Source: Anaeramoeba flamelloides
Taxonomy: Eukaryota; Metamonada; Anaeramoebidae
Direction of reading: 5' to 3'
NCBI GenBank assembly: GCA_027625915.1
Contig: JANTQA010000021.1
Location: forward strand, 2,542,001 to 2,606,000
DNA length: 64,000 bases
Positions 1 through 10,620 of the stretch are shown here, piece after piece. Every line of letters begins with the position of its first letter. Position 1 is the stretch's first letter. The position numbers were made by a program, and so were the translations under genes. The notes below the pieces were generated by a model. It was not told where the DNA came from, did no database searches, and saw nothing but the letters and a program-made list of their open reading frames with translations.

Positions 1-704
1 CAATTATCTTAAAAATTAATATTTAAAAACTTCCACAACCAACTATTTTTTACAATGCTTAAATTTAAACATTAACTCAATAATAATCAATATAAAAACC
101 AAAACACTGGTTAGTTTTTTTCTTCTCTTTCTATGAATCTAATTGTATTATCAATTTGTTACAAATATTTCAGAAAAAAATAATAAAAATAATGTATTCA
201 GTAGATTTCTTAATAATTAAAATAACTGATTTTTTTAGCCTATCTACATTTCTCCACAAATTTGTTTAAGAAACCTTTCAACTCAAAGTTTGGCACTGAT
301 GGTTCAACCTTTAAATTTTCCTCGAAAAATCAAATTTTTTCTAAAATTCTAAGGTTTTTTACAAATATAAATCGCATTTTTAAAATGTAAAAATCAACTT
401 TAGTACTGATGTAATAATTGAATTTTTAGAGAAAATCAAACCGTGGTACACTAATTTGATTTATATTCATTAGTAAGATACATTCATTGAAGACCTCCTT
501 ATTGGTCGATACTTTACGATATTTTTTTTTTTATTTCTAAAATCTTAATAGAGTTTATTTGGGAAGTCAATCATGCAAAACAATTTTAAATTTCTTAGAT
601 ATTCTAATTATAAATATGGAAATTTCAGAAATTAATCAGTAAAAATAATTAATACCAAAACATTAAATCATTTTTTCTTAAAAATTTATTCTTGAATCTT
701 ATAA
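1..704. repeat. Upstream region of PSMA7, about 480 bp matching 54160-54700
   Basis: No gene is visible. Roughly bases 1-480 resemble 54160-54700 in the same orientation. Shared landmarks in the same order are a 'attaactcaataat' block, a 'tctacattt..ccacaaattt' block, and a 'ttcaa.ctttaaattt' block. This looks like an old, diverged dispersed repeat. The last ~200 bases before the PSMA7 ATG are A/T-rich with no recognisable promoter motif. Confidence 0.5.
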
Positions 705-3700
705 ATGTCATACGATAGAGCAATTACTGTATTTTCCCCTGACGGACATTTAATTCAAGTTGAATACGCACTTGAAGCTGTCAAAAAAGGAACAACTGCT
801 GTTGGAGTGAAAGGTAAAGATGTCTTAGTTCTTGGTGTTGAAAAGAAGTCAACCGCAAAGTTACAAGACCCAAGAACAGTCAGAAAGATCGTACAAATCG
901 ACGATCACATTTGCATGACATTTGCTGGTTTAACTGCAGACTCAAGAATTTTGATCAACAAGGCAAGGTTTGAATGCCAATCTTATAAATACTACTACGA
1001 AGACCCAATTGGTGTTGAGTATATCACAAGATATATTGCCAAAACCCAACAAGTTTGTGATTTTATTTCACAAATTCAAATTTTTTTGCAGAATATTTCT
1101 TGTTTTTTTGAAAAATATTACGATCCTTGGTTTTTTACAACCTTTAATACTCTTCCTTTTTTTGATTTTTTTCTTTTTCTCTTTTTAAATTTTCTCTCTT
1201 TTACCACCACCAAACAAAAAAACCACAAATTTGTTGAAAATTAAAAAAAAAAAAAGAAATACACTCAAAGTGTTGGTGTAAGGCCATTTGGTGTTTCAAC
1301 TTTAATTGTTGGTTATGACTCAAAAGGGTTTCCAAAGCTTTACCAGACGGATCCTTCTGGAAATTTCTCATCTTGGAAAGTATGTTTTTTTATTTTTTCC
1401 GATTTTTTTTTTCTTCTTTTTTTCTTTTAAAGAAGACAACACGAGGATTTTGAATCTTTCAAAATAATTTGTCTTTCTTTTCTGCAATTAAAATCAAATT
1501 AAATCAGGTAATTAGAAATTTAAACATATTACTGTACTTTTGAAAAATAATTCTGGATAACAACTTATCCGCTTTATTATTTTTATTAGGGTAATTAGAA
1601 AAAAAATATGAAAAAAGGATTTTAAAATTTTTTATTGTTATTTCAATCTAAAAATCTCTGAATTGTTGTTCCAAATTTATTTTGAAAATGAAATTACAGT
1701 CATTTTCAAAAAGTGAAGAATTTTGTTTTTATTGGGTACGTCAGAATTAAAACTTTTTTTAAAGTCCAAAATGTTTAAATACTGGTCTTTGAATTTTAAA
1801 TGGGAAAAATTTTTTCACTTCCATTTCCAGATTTTACTTTATTAAATTGGGTTTTCCAAAAAAGTGTGTTGGAATTTGTCGCTTCTATTTGAAAAAGGAA
1901 ATTGAAAATGAAGTGAAAATTTTTTCCCGTTTATACTGATAAATTCGAATAAATTTCAAAAAATTTTTACTTCATTTTCCATTTTTATAAATCTTCGAAC
2001 TGTTTCTTATCAAAAAGTCTCTGACAAAGAATATTTTGAAGAACTACTAATTTGACAGAGTTTCTTAACACTTGACTTCATAAAAGGCTTTATTCAATGT
2101 TGAGCATAAAAATTTCAAAAAGGAAAATCAAGTAAAACTTTCCAAACATAAATGGCAATTTATCAGTCATTCAAAGACCAGTAAAGTGTAAACTTTTTTT
2201 TAAAAAAAATTGCTTTACTTTGCACCCCAAACCAGTTAGTACGACACATTTAAAGGTTGATTCTTTACTTTATTAAAATAGAAAACTTTCAAAATTTTTT
2301 GATTCTGAAAAAGTTTTCACTTTTTTAAAAAATAAAACTTGAATAAAATTTTGAAAAAAGACCTCACATTTTTAAAACGGCTGTACTGTTTTGAATTATT
2401 CTATTTTATTTCTAAATATTCCACCTTTTACCAAATTTTATTTTGTAAAAACTTAATTTTTTTTTGAAAATTTTATTTGTGAAATATTCATACTTGAATA
2501 ATAAATATTACACAAAAAATTCATTTTTGCTAATTTTTGGTTGATTACAACATGTATATATATATATATATATCCCTTAGCACCCCGGATTTGCCTAAAT
2601 TTCATCAAGTTTTTTAAATTAGATTTAAAATGATATTGATCGACTAATATATTAATTTTCTTATTTGTCTTTAATCCAGATTTGAATTATAATAAAAAGC
2701 CAAAATAGTTCAAAGATAAAGTAGTTAAGTTATTGATTTTTTTTTTGAAATTGAAAAAAAAATAATAATTATTCATTTTTACCTTTTTTTTAAAAGATTT
2801 TTATTTTTATTTTATTTTTTTAAATCAGAAATTTTATTACATTAATAGTAATTCAAATCTCAACACATTAATTTATTAATAATAAACACCAAACAATTTT
2901 GCTAATTTTATGATAAAAAAATAAATAAAAAAATAAATTACTTTGAAATTTAATTTTTTTTTTCAGAAAAAATTTCAATAAATATACAATTAAGAGAAAA
3001 ATGAAATTTATTTCTTTAGGCAAAAATTAAATTTTTAATATGATTCATTTTCTAAAACTTTGATTTAAGCAATAGATAATAATTGAAAATAAAAAAAAAA
3101 AAAAAAAATTGTAAAATAATTTCAATTTATTAAATTGGAATAAAACAAATATAAATTACTTTTTTAATCGATAAAATATTTATACCTAAATTTAAAATAA
3201 AATAAAAAATAACTCTCAAATATTATTCCAATATAATAAAATAATCTCCGAAACCAAATTTTTTTTATTGCATTTTGTTATTGGTAAAAATTTGAATAAT
3301 ATATTTGTGATATTTGGATTTTTCCTTAATAAATTAATCCAGATCTTGTTAAATAAGTTCTGATATATGGTCTTTAATTCAACAAAATTGTTTATTTTAT
3401 GTCTAGATTTTAAAAAGTCAAAAATTAAAAAATATTAAAAAATAAAAAAAAAAAATCAATTATTAATCTGACTCGAACTATTGGCCAAATCATTTAAAAT
3501 TGAAAAAAAAATCTTGTTGAAAAAATTGTAAAATTTTACAATGAAAAAAAATTTGATTTTTTTTTCAAATTTAATTTATATTTTTTTTTTATTTTTAAAT
3601 TATTCAGAATCTAATATAGATATTGATATTGAATAGTAATCAGTAGATAAAACAAATTTTCTATGTGATGCTATAATAACTTTTATAATGAATAAATTAT

Positions 3701-5321
3701 TTAATCAAGTATTTTAGGCAATTTTGGGGTGCAAAGGGACCCAGAAAAATTTCCAGTAAAGTATGATGTGTTTTAAATGTTAAAACTAAGAGGTTTTTGA
3801 TGTCTAGACAAACTTTTCAAAAAAAAAAACAAAATTTGAGATATTACAAAAAAGAAGGAATTGGAGTTTATCAAGGAGATCCCTTATCACCAATTCTCTT
3901 CGCATTTATATCTCATTTCCTACTAGAAAAGTTAAAAACTTTAGCTGTTCATGTTCAAATGTATGCAGATGATCTTATTCTTATTATGAAAGGGCCATTA
4001 ATCTCTCTAAAAATTAATTTAGAAAGGATTTTTGAAATAATAAAAAGATTCGGGATGAACCCACATAATAAAAAAACCAAATATAAAAAAGAATTAAAAG
4101 ATATTTTTTATCTTGGAATTTGGTTAGAAAAAAACACACATCTTGAATATAATTTCAAAAAAGTAGAAAAATCCTTGGAAACACTTAATCGATTGTTTCA
4201 ACAAAATAAACTTAACAATGGAGTCAAAATAACTTCTTTCAAAGCTCTCATTTTAAGTCAACTTTATTATGTTCTTGAAATATTTGACTTGAAACAAAAT
4301 GATTTTGAAAGAATTGATAGATTTATCAATAAATCAGTCACAAATTTCTTACAAATTAATATCCATTCACCTCGATTAATTTATAAAAATGAAGCAAAAA
4401 TTGATCTCGCTAGATTAAAAGTATACTGAAGAAAATATAAATTGATAGAAAAATTAGATTTCTTAAATTTAAAAAAATTAAAAACAATACTAAATTTTCG
4501 AAAATTGGAAAATGAAAATATTAATTGGCACACTAAGGGATTAAAATTATTAGATTTAGAATTAAAAGTTTTTCGATTAACTGAATTGGAAAATTCACCT
4601 AGTTGGAAAGTTCAACAATATCTAAAAATTCTAAAACAACAAAATTGCAATTTCAAACAACAAAAATATTTAAACTGGAAAGCTTCAAAAACAATTCTAA
4701 AATTTCGAAATTTTACTAATTGTTTAAATAGGTACTCTTATGTAACAAGTAAAAATAAAAATAAAAATAAAAATTGTGATTTATGTAAAGAAAAGTTAAA
4801 TATTGATATCATTGAAGATTTCGATCATTTTTTATGGGACTGTCCGGCCTATAAAATAAATCGAAAAAATCTGGATATATGAATTTTTTGAAAAAATAAA
4901 AAAATTAATAATATCGGAGATATTATTAATAAAAAAAAATTCATCATACATATTATCATTAGTAAGTGATAATAAAATTTGTGATTCTTTAACAAAATTT
5001 CTAAAAAAAAGTTTAGAAATTAGGGCACACAGGAGAAAAGCAATTTTCTCTCTTCAAAAATAAAAAAAAAAAAAAAAAAAAAAAACAAAATTTATTTTGA
5101 CAAAATTTGGAAAAATAATAAAATCACAATAACCAAAAAAAAATTCCCAATGTTGAAAATTTTTTTTCAAATTATTTTTTTATTTTAAGTAACTATACAA
5201 TTTTTAATTATAAAATTTACTTTCTAAGATAATTGTTTATTAATTCTATACCTTATTATCCTTTGATAACATTTCAAATTAAAATTTTTGTTTGAAATGT
5301 TTTTAGGTTATTTTGGGTGCT

Positions 5322-5363
<42 letters not shown>

Positions 5364-8118
5364 CCATCCTTAATAAAGTAGGGCAAATTTATTTTAAAAT
5401 ATATCTTTTAAACTGAATCTTCAATAAAGTATTTAATCATCCAAAATCATTAACCACTATTTATCGATTCTTGATAATAATTCAATTTGTTTCTTAGTAT
5501 TGTATTACATAAATAAAAGAGATTAAATTTTCTGATCTCGATTTTATCTGATATTTTGTAGGTGTTAAAATTGGTGTTTATTTTTTTCTTTTTGATTGAA
5601 ACAACCGTTTTCATAACTTGTTTAATCTCAATAAATTTTCAAATAGAATTGAAAACATATAACTACATTTAATTGTTTAAAAAATTATTTGTTATATTTC
5701 CATATTTCCAGTTTTTTATTGAAATTGGTTGTACATTGTTTTTACCAAAAAAAAAAGTGCTATTTTTTTTTAAATTTTTTGGAAATATTTCATCCAACAT
5801 ATTTTGAAATAAATACATTAGCCATCTGTTCAATTGGTATTAATATTAAACTTAATTTGATATCGTCAATTAATGAATAGTTTCACTAACAAAGATTTTT
5901 TATGAATTGTAAAAAAAAATTCCCCACTTTTTTGGAAATACCTTATATAGATGGTATTTGAAAAAAAAGATGGTTCAATTCCTTTTTATATTTCAAATAA
6001 TATTCTCTTTGTTAGTGGAGCTATTCATAAATTAGTAATAAAAAATTAAAAGTGAAATTAATAATACTGATTGAATCAGAATATATGGGAATTATTTCAA
6101 AATATTTTCATTGAAACATTTTCGAAAAATGAAAAAAAAGTATAGCACTTTTTTTTTTGAAAAAACAATACACAACAAAATTCAAAAAAAAATTAACAAT
6201 ATGGCAAAAAGAATTTTTTAAACAATAAAATACAACTTTAATTTTTTCATTCTAATGGAAATTTTGTTGAAGATTAAACCTTTTCAGAAAAAAATTTTTA
6301 AGGATCAAAAAGAAAAAAATAACAATCAATTTTAACACTTGAAAATTTCAACTAAAATTGAGATTAGGAAATTTTAATATCTTTTATTAAAGTAATGTCG
6401 TACTAACCTAAAAACAGAATTGAATTATATTTGTGAATTAATAAAAATGATGAATAACAATTTTAAATATATCAATAAATTATTTTCCAGTCAAAGGGGT
6501 CCAATTTTAATCGGTAAATTACACCTATTTAAAGGGTATGAATAGATATTAGAAAAAAAAATTTATTTTGAAATCATTTTTTCATATTTTCCTTTTTGCT
6601 TTTTTTTATACTGAATTCATTTGCAATTTTTTGTTGAAAGATCTTTATTGTAAAATCAATAGTCACAAAGGAAAAAGGTGTTATTCTAAGGTTATTGAAA
6701 CTGTGGAAATGATTTTTAGAAAAATCAGATTTGATTTCTATTGGAATTTTCTTTGATCTTCAATTAAAGATCAAAATGAACATTTTTTGTTTTTCAATAT
6801 GTTACCTAAGAATTTTAGTTTTGCAATTTTTTCGAAAGTATAAATTTTGTTTCAGTCAAAGTGTCCCCAACTTTTTTTTCAAATATCAATTATTTTATAT
6901 AATTGACCTTTGAAGAACAAATAAGAAATAAGCCGAATAATACACAAAAAAGAATTGTTGATATCCATCTGAAAGAAAACTAATAGATCAATAGATTTTC
7001 TTAAAAATTGAAAAACTCAAATTCTTAGCGACCCCCATTGAGAAAAACCACAATGTTCGTTTTGAACTTCATACTGATATTTTAATAATAAATAAGAAAC
7101 AATTTTCACTTCATTTTCCAAACTTTTCTTTTATAAATCAAGTTCCCCAAACGAAGTGTGTTGGGATTTGTATTCTCTATTTGAAAAAGGAAATGAAAAT
7201 GAAGTGAAAATTTTTCTCATTTATTAATCAAATATCAAGATCAAAGATCCAATAAAGTTCCAATAGAAATCAATATGATTTCTCAACAATCATTTCCACA
7301 GTTTCAATAACCTTAGAATAACCCCTTTTTACTTTTTGACTATTGATATTGAAATAAAAAAATTTTTTGCAACTGAATTAGGTTTTTAAAAAAAAATATA
7401 AAAAAAAACAAAAATGTAAAAAAATGATTTCAATTATGAAAATTTCCAAAATAAATTTTTTCTTCTAATATCCATGCAACCCCTTTAAACAGATGTGTTT
7501 TACCCATTACAACTGGACCCCTTTGACTGGTAAATAGTTTATATTGAATATTTAGACACGCTTCATAAGGATACCAGCTGTTCTATGATTTGCATTATTC
7601 GACTTATTTCGTATTTATTCTTTAAAAGACTAATTATAAAAAATAATTGATATCTGTAAATATTTTTAGATAATTTGACAAAAACAAATTTTATATCTAC
7701 ATGTATATCTATATATATATATATATATGTTCAAGTACTTGTTTGAAAACAAAAATGGAGTCTTGAATTAAAAATTATATGAGAATATTAAATACACATT
7801 AATTTTAAAATAACTTCTTTTTTTATTTTCATTTTTATATCATATTTAATTTATCATTTTTAGGCAAGTTGTATTGGAAGGAGTGAAAAGCCTGTCAAAG
7901 AATTCTTAGAAAAGAATTATGTTGATGAAATGGATGAAGAACAAACGGTTAGACTAACAATCCAATCACTTGTTGAAGTTGTGGAATCTGGAGAAAAGAA
8001 TATTGATATTGCAATTATGAGAAAAAACAAACCAATTGAGTTTTTAGGAAGAACAAGAATTGCAGAGATTGTTAAGGAATTTGAAGAAGAAAAGAAAAGA
8101 AAAGAAGAAGAAGATTAA
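705..8118 (+). CDS. PSMA7: 20S proteasome subunit alpha type-7 (alpha-4), three exons
   Basis: Structural alpha-ring subunit of the 20S proteasome, which degrades ubiquitinated proteins in cytosol and nucleus. Exons 705-1052, 1257-1379 and 7864-8118 join in phase 0 to give 241 residues (human about 248). The N-terminus carries the alpha-subunit signature ([15 protein letters not shown], then [12 protein letters not shown]). Later blocks [43 protein letters not shown] and YQTDPSGNF match the alpha-4 paralogue closely. The C-terminus is a charged K/E tail, as in PSMA7. As for all alpha subunits, no catalytic threonine is expected. Intron 1 is 204 bp (donor GTTTGT, acceptor inside an A-run, AAAAG). 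Intron 2 is 6484 bp (GTATGT...TTTAG) and is filled with transposons. Exon junctions fall exactly where the human protein continues, so the model is secure. Confidence 0.95.
1781..2182. mobile_element. Foldback/MITE with ACTGGTCTTTGAAT ends, interrupted by a second MITE
   Basis: The left end ACTGGTCTTTGAAT is repeated inverted at 2169-2182 (ATTCAAAGACCAGT). Inside, 'cacttccatttcc' pairs with 'ggaaattgaaaatgaagtg'. The MITE at 1934-2167 sits close to the right end and splits it. Relatives with ACTGGTRTTTGA or ACTGATATTT ends and the same CACTTCATTTTCC inner palindrome occur at 7072-7240, 30962-31219 and probably 30815-30960. Confidence 0.6.
1934..2167. mobile_element. MITE, ACTGATAAATT family, copy 1
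   Basis: About 234 bp beginning ACTGATAAATTCGAATAAAT and ending in the inverted AATTTATCAGT. Other copies with the same ends and similar length are at 40943-41174, 41889-42119 and 61998-62236. No coding capacity. The ends look like a non-autonomous DNA transposon, but the superfamily is not determined. Confidence 0.7.
2574..5326. mobile_element. Large TIR element, copy 1, carrying a LINE insertion
   Basis: It starts with CCCTTAGCACCC and ends with its exact inverse GGGTGCTAAGGG, set in (TA)n on both sides. A second, internal end (ggcaattttggggtgcaaaggg, about 3716-3737) pairs even better with the left end (CCCTTAGCACCCCGGATTTG). The unit is therefore probably composite, with an inner element of about 2574-3737. 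Copy 2 at 38356-39868 has the same order of landmarks but lacks the LINE. Apart from the LINE there is no convincing ORF, so it appears non-autonomous. Confidence 0.75.
3839..5100 (+). mobile_element. 5'-truncated LINE (non-LTR retrotransposon), copy 1
   Basis: It encodes the C-terminal part of a reverse transcriptase. [13 protein letters not shown] (RT motif B region) is followed by the catalytic MYADDLILI and a C-terminal zinc-knuckle-like CDLC...DHFLWDC. The reading runs 3839-4429 and 4442-4882 with a TGA at 4427-4429. A frame change near 4870 leads into a further frame ending at a TAA by 5063. A poly(A) tract follows (5062-5085). A short direct repeat (caaaatttg) occurs at 3830-3838 and 5101-5109, consistent with a target-site duplication. 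Only the 3' third or so of a LINE is present. The clade (L1/CR1-like) is not resolved. The ORF start at 3797 lies by chance in the host element. Confidence 0.85.
5361..5950 (-). mobile_element. MITE-like element, GGTATTTCCAAAAAAGTG family, inverted copy
   Basis: The reverse complement matches 37230-37812 and 31644-32226 along its length. Shared landmarks include GGTATTTCCAAAAAAGTG, 'ttaattgacgatac', 'ttatttcaaaatattt', 'atcagataaaat' and an 'aaatttgtcc' end. The terminal inverted repeat is based on CCAAAAAAGTGGGG. It sits head to head with the forward copy at 5951-6484. Confidence 0.65.
5951..6484 (+). mobile_element. MITE-like element, GGTATTTCCAAAAAAGTG family, truncated forward copy
   Basis: Begins 'ggtatttgaaaaaaaag', then 'ttgttagtgga', 'tgattgaatca', 'tttcaaaatattttcattgaaa' in family order. 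It is cut off at the TIR of the next element (6487). Together with 5361-5950 it forms a large inverted duplication. Confidence 0.6.
6487..7530. mobile_element. Long foldback element with a 17-bp perfect TIR
   Basis: Left end CCAGTCAAAGGGGTCCA is inverted exactly at 7514-7530. The arms extend about 300 bp: blocks around 'ggttattgaaactgtggaaatgat' (cited in part) near 6690 reappear inverted near 7290. The spacer carries an independent palindrome (7072-7240). A single, more diverged arm of the same family is at 34308-34575. No coding sequence. Confidence 0.7.
7072..7240. mobile_element. Small palindromic element inside the foldback spacer
   Basis: Ends ACTGATATTTTAATAATAAAT and the inverse ATTTATTAATCAAATATCAAG lie around inner arms 'ttttcacttcattttcc' and 'ggaaatgaaaatgaagtgaaaa' (segments quoted in part). 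Same family as 30962-31219. Confidence 0.5.
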
Positions 8119-9299
8119 AATTATTACAATATTACATTCTTAATTCTAGTTTTAAAAGAAAACTTCCCAATTTTCATTTTATTTTATAAAAATTCTAATT
8201 TGAATAATTATTAAACCAAATTTGTTTTAATATTGTTGGAAAAATTAGAAATTATAAACTTGATCAATAAATTTTTTTTTGAAAAATTTTTCGATATTTA
8301 AACAAGATTGATTATAAAATTAAGGATCGAGTCACTACCACGAATTCACATCAGACTTTCTGAATGGATTACTCTATAAAAATAATTATATTAAAATACC
8401 TTTCTTTTGGTTGAAAAAATTCAAATAAAAAAAAATTTGATTGGATCCTTATTGTCAAAAAATCTTTTTTAACAAAATAGAAACGACATTAACATAAAAA
8501 AACTTTACATTTAAAAAAAAAAAAAAAAAACTTTTTCTTATATTATATTCCTCAAATACAAAAGTTTCTTCAATTTTAAGCAAATCCTATTCTTCAGTAG
8601 AAAATCCATTTAATTCAATTTAATCTAATTTGTGGTTTTTTTATAACCCACTTTATTTGGTAAAGCAAAGAATTTTATATTATTCTTTCTGATAAAAAGA
8701 AACTCATTTGAAAAAAGAAAAAAATAGCAAAAAAAAAAATATTTGAGATCTCAAAAAGTGTCAAAGAGTGACACTTCAGAACTAAAATAGTTGTTTTCAA
8801 AATTATATAATCCAGAATTATTTTAATTGGAAATTTTGTTTTGGTGCTTTTATTTTTTAAAAATTAATGGTTTTTCTTCAGTGGTTTTATGAAATCTCTT
8901 GTAAATCATCATATTTCGCATTTTGATACTTTTTCAAATATAAACTCAAATAATTCAATTTTTGATTCTATGGAATCAAATGATTCTTTTTTATTACAAT
9001 GATAAGTATCAACTTATTTATTGTTTATATTATGGTTTTTCATCAAATCACATCATTCTCAAAATTTAATAATTACTATTTTTTATTTTGTTTTGTTTTC
9101 CTAAAGAATTTATTATTTTTCAAAAAAATAAATATTTGAAATTTTTCTTCTTGTGATTTTAGTTTCCATCACCCTTTCTTCAATATTGATGTTTTTAAGT
9201 TTATTCTTGATAAAATTAATATTTTGCTTTGATATGGAAATCCAAAATATCTTTTTTTTTATGGAGTTTTGATATTAAATAAAAATTCTTTATTTTATT

Positions 9300-10620
9300 A
9301 CATAGAATCAGAACAAAATAATTTTTAATTTTTTTAAAAAATTATTCTTCAAAGAGGCTTTAACAAGCCTGAAATTTTTGATAAAAATTGTTTCCTTTCG
9401 AATAATTTTAATTTTTGAGATTCTAAAAATTCTAGAAAGTGAATTATATTGGGAACTCTGTAAATCAAATGTTGTTTTGTTTTTCAATTTAGTTATTTTT
9501 ATCCTTTTATAGATTTTATTTTCTTGAAACAATATATTAAACTTTTCCAGAGACTTTTCTATAATTTGGAAATTGTATTTAAGATGAGAGTTTTTGTCCA
9601 ACAAAAGCTCTTATTTCAAGTCATTTTTGTCCACTAGATAGAAATATTTCCTTTTAAACAAAGTGAAATTTGAAGAATTTATCAATTTATCTATAAATTA
9701 TGTTCAATTCTTAAATTAATATTCACACAACACAATTAATTTATAAAACTGAAATAAAAATTGATCAAGCTAGATTAAAAATATACTGAAGAAAAGATAA
9801 ATTGATTGAAAAATTAGATTTCTTAAATTTAAAAAAATTAAAAACAGTACTAAATTCTCGAACATTTAAAAGTGAAAATATACAATGTGATACTGAGATA
9901 TTTAAATTATTAGATTTAGAATAAAAAGTTTTTTGGATTAACAAAAATTGGAAAATGTCACTAGTTAGAAAGTTCAACAATATCTAAAGATTGAAGCAAG
10001 AACAAAATTAAAATTTCAAACATTAGTCTAATAGTTTGTTGCCCAGCACCTTAGAGGCCTAGTTCTTCAAAATTAAAAGAATTGGGTAATATCAAATATT
10101 TAACTATTCTTATGAATTCTGAAAAAGTCAACAGCTTTTTATTTTATTCTTGCTTTTTTTCTAAAAAATATTGATTTTTCAATCTCTTAACTTGATAAAA
10201 AACCGGCAATTTTCTTGAGTTTTTTGTTTATCTCAAAATAAATTCCTAAAATTATGTAATTTAACTTAATGTTTGAATAGATACTCATAATTAACAATCA
10301 TAAAAAAAAAAATATAAAAATTGTCATTTATGGGAAGAAAAGTTCTAGATTGTAATCATTGAAGATTTAGATATTTTTTTGTGGGAATGTTGGTTCAATG
10401 AAAAAAATCGAAAAATCTGGATATTCTAATTTTATAAAAATAATAAAAATATTTATAATATATCTTATATCATTAATAAAAAGAATTCATCTATTGTTTA
10501 TATTATCATTAGTAAGTGATAATAAAATTTTTGATTTTTTAACAAAATATCAAAAAAAAAAAATTAGGAATTAGGAAATCTGTGAAACTGATTTTCTCTT
10601 TCAAAAAAAAAAAAAAATAA
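9300..10620 (+). mobile_element. LINE relic, copy 2, with inverted 5' portion
   Basis: From about 9665 the plus strand follows LINE copy 1 from about 4300 onward, including the same 'tatactgaagaaaa' with TGA, a degenerate zinc-knuckle region and a poly(A) run at 10604-10618. The segment upstream (about 9300-9640) matches the preceding LINE part on the minus strand. There the peptide LDKNSHLKYNFQIIEKSLE corresponds to [19 protein letters not shown] in copy 1. A hairpin-type repeat (about 10020-10255) interrupts it. The reading frames are heavily broken. Confidence 0.75.
10020..10255. repeat. CTCTACGGCAC-type hairpin repeat inside LINE copy 2
   Basis: Contains 'aaaattaaaagaattg' and its partner 'attcttatgaattctgaaaa', a 'ccggcaattttcttgagtttt' module, and a 'cagcaccttagaggcc' edge. 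These resemble the modules at 23925, 35385, 49335 and 59085, in diverged form. LINE homology stops before it and resumes after it. Confidence 0.5.

Larger units (their letters stand above)
1380..7863 (+). other. Giant second intron of PSMA7 (6484 bp), a nest of elements
   Basis: This intron holds, in order: a foldback element (1781-2182) with a smaller MITE inside it, a large TIR element (2574-5326) carrying a LINE fragment, (TA)n, two oppositely oriented copies of a ~580 bp TIR element (5361-6484), a long foldback element (6487-7530) with another palindrome inside it, and a (TA)n tract near 7705-7728. No host exon is needed between 1379 and 7864, because the protein reads straight across. 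Confidence 0.85.

Noticed and set aside
3797-4429. A host gene beginning at ATG 3797
   Set aside because: The start lies in the TIR element by chance. The coding text is LINE reverse transcriptase from about 3839.
4427-4429. TGA read as tryptophan in this organism
   Set aside because: Host genes use TGG for Trp and show no in-frame TGA across several thousand codons here. Kept only as a question about the LINE.
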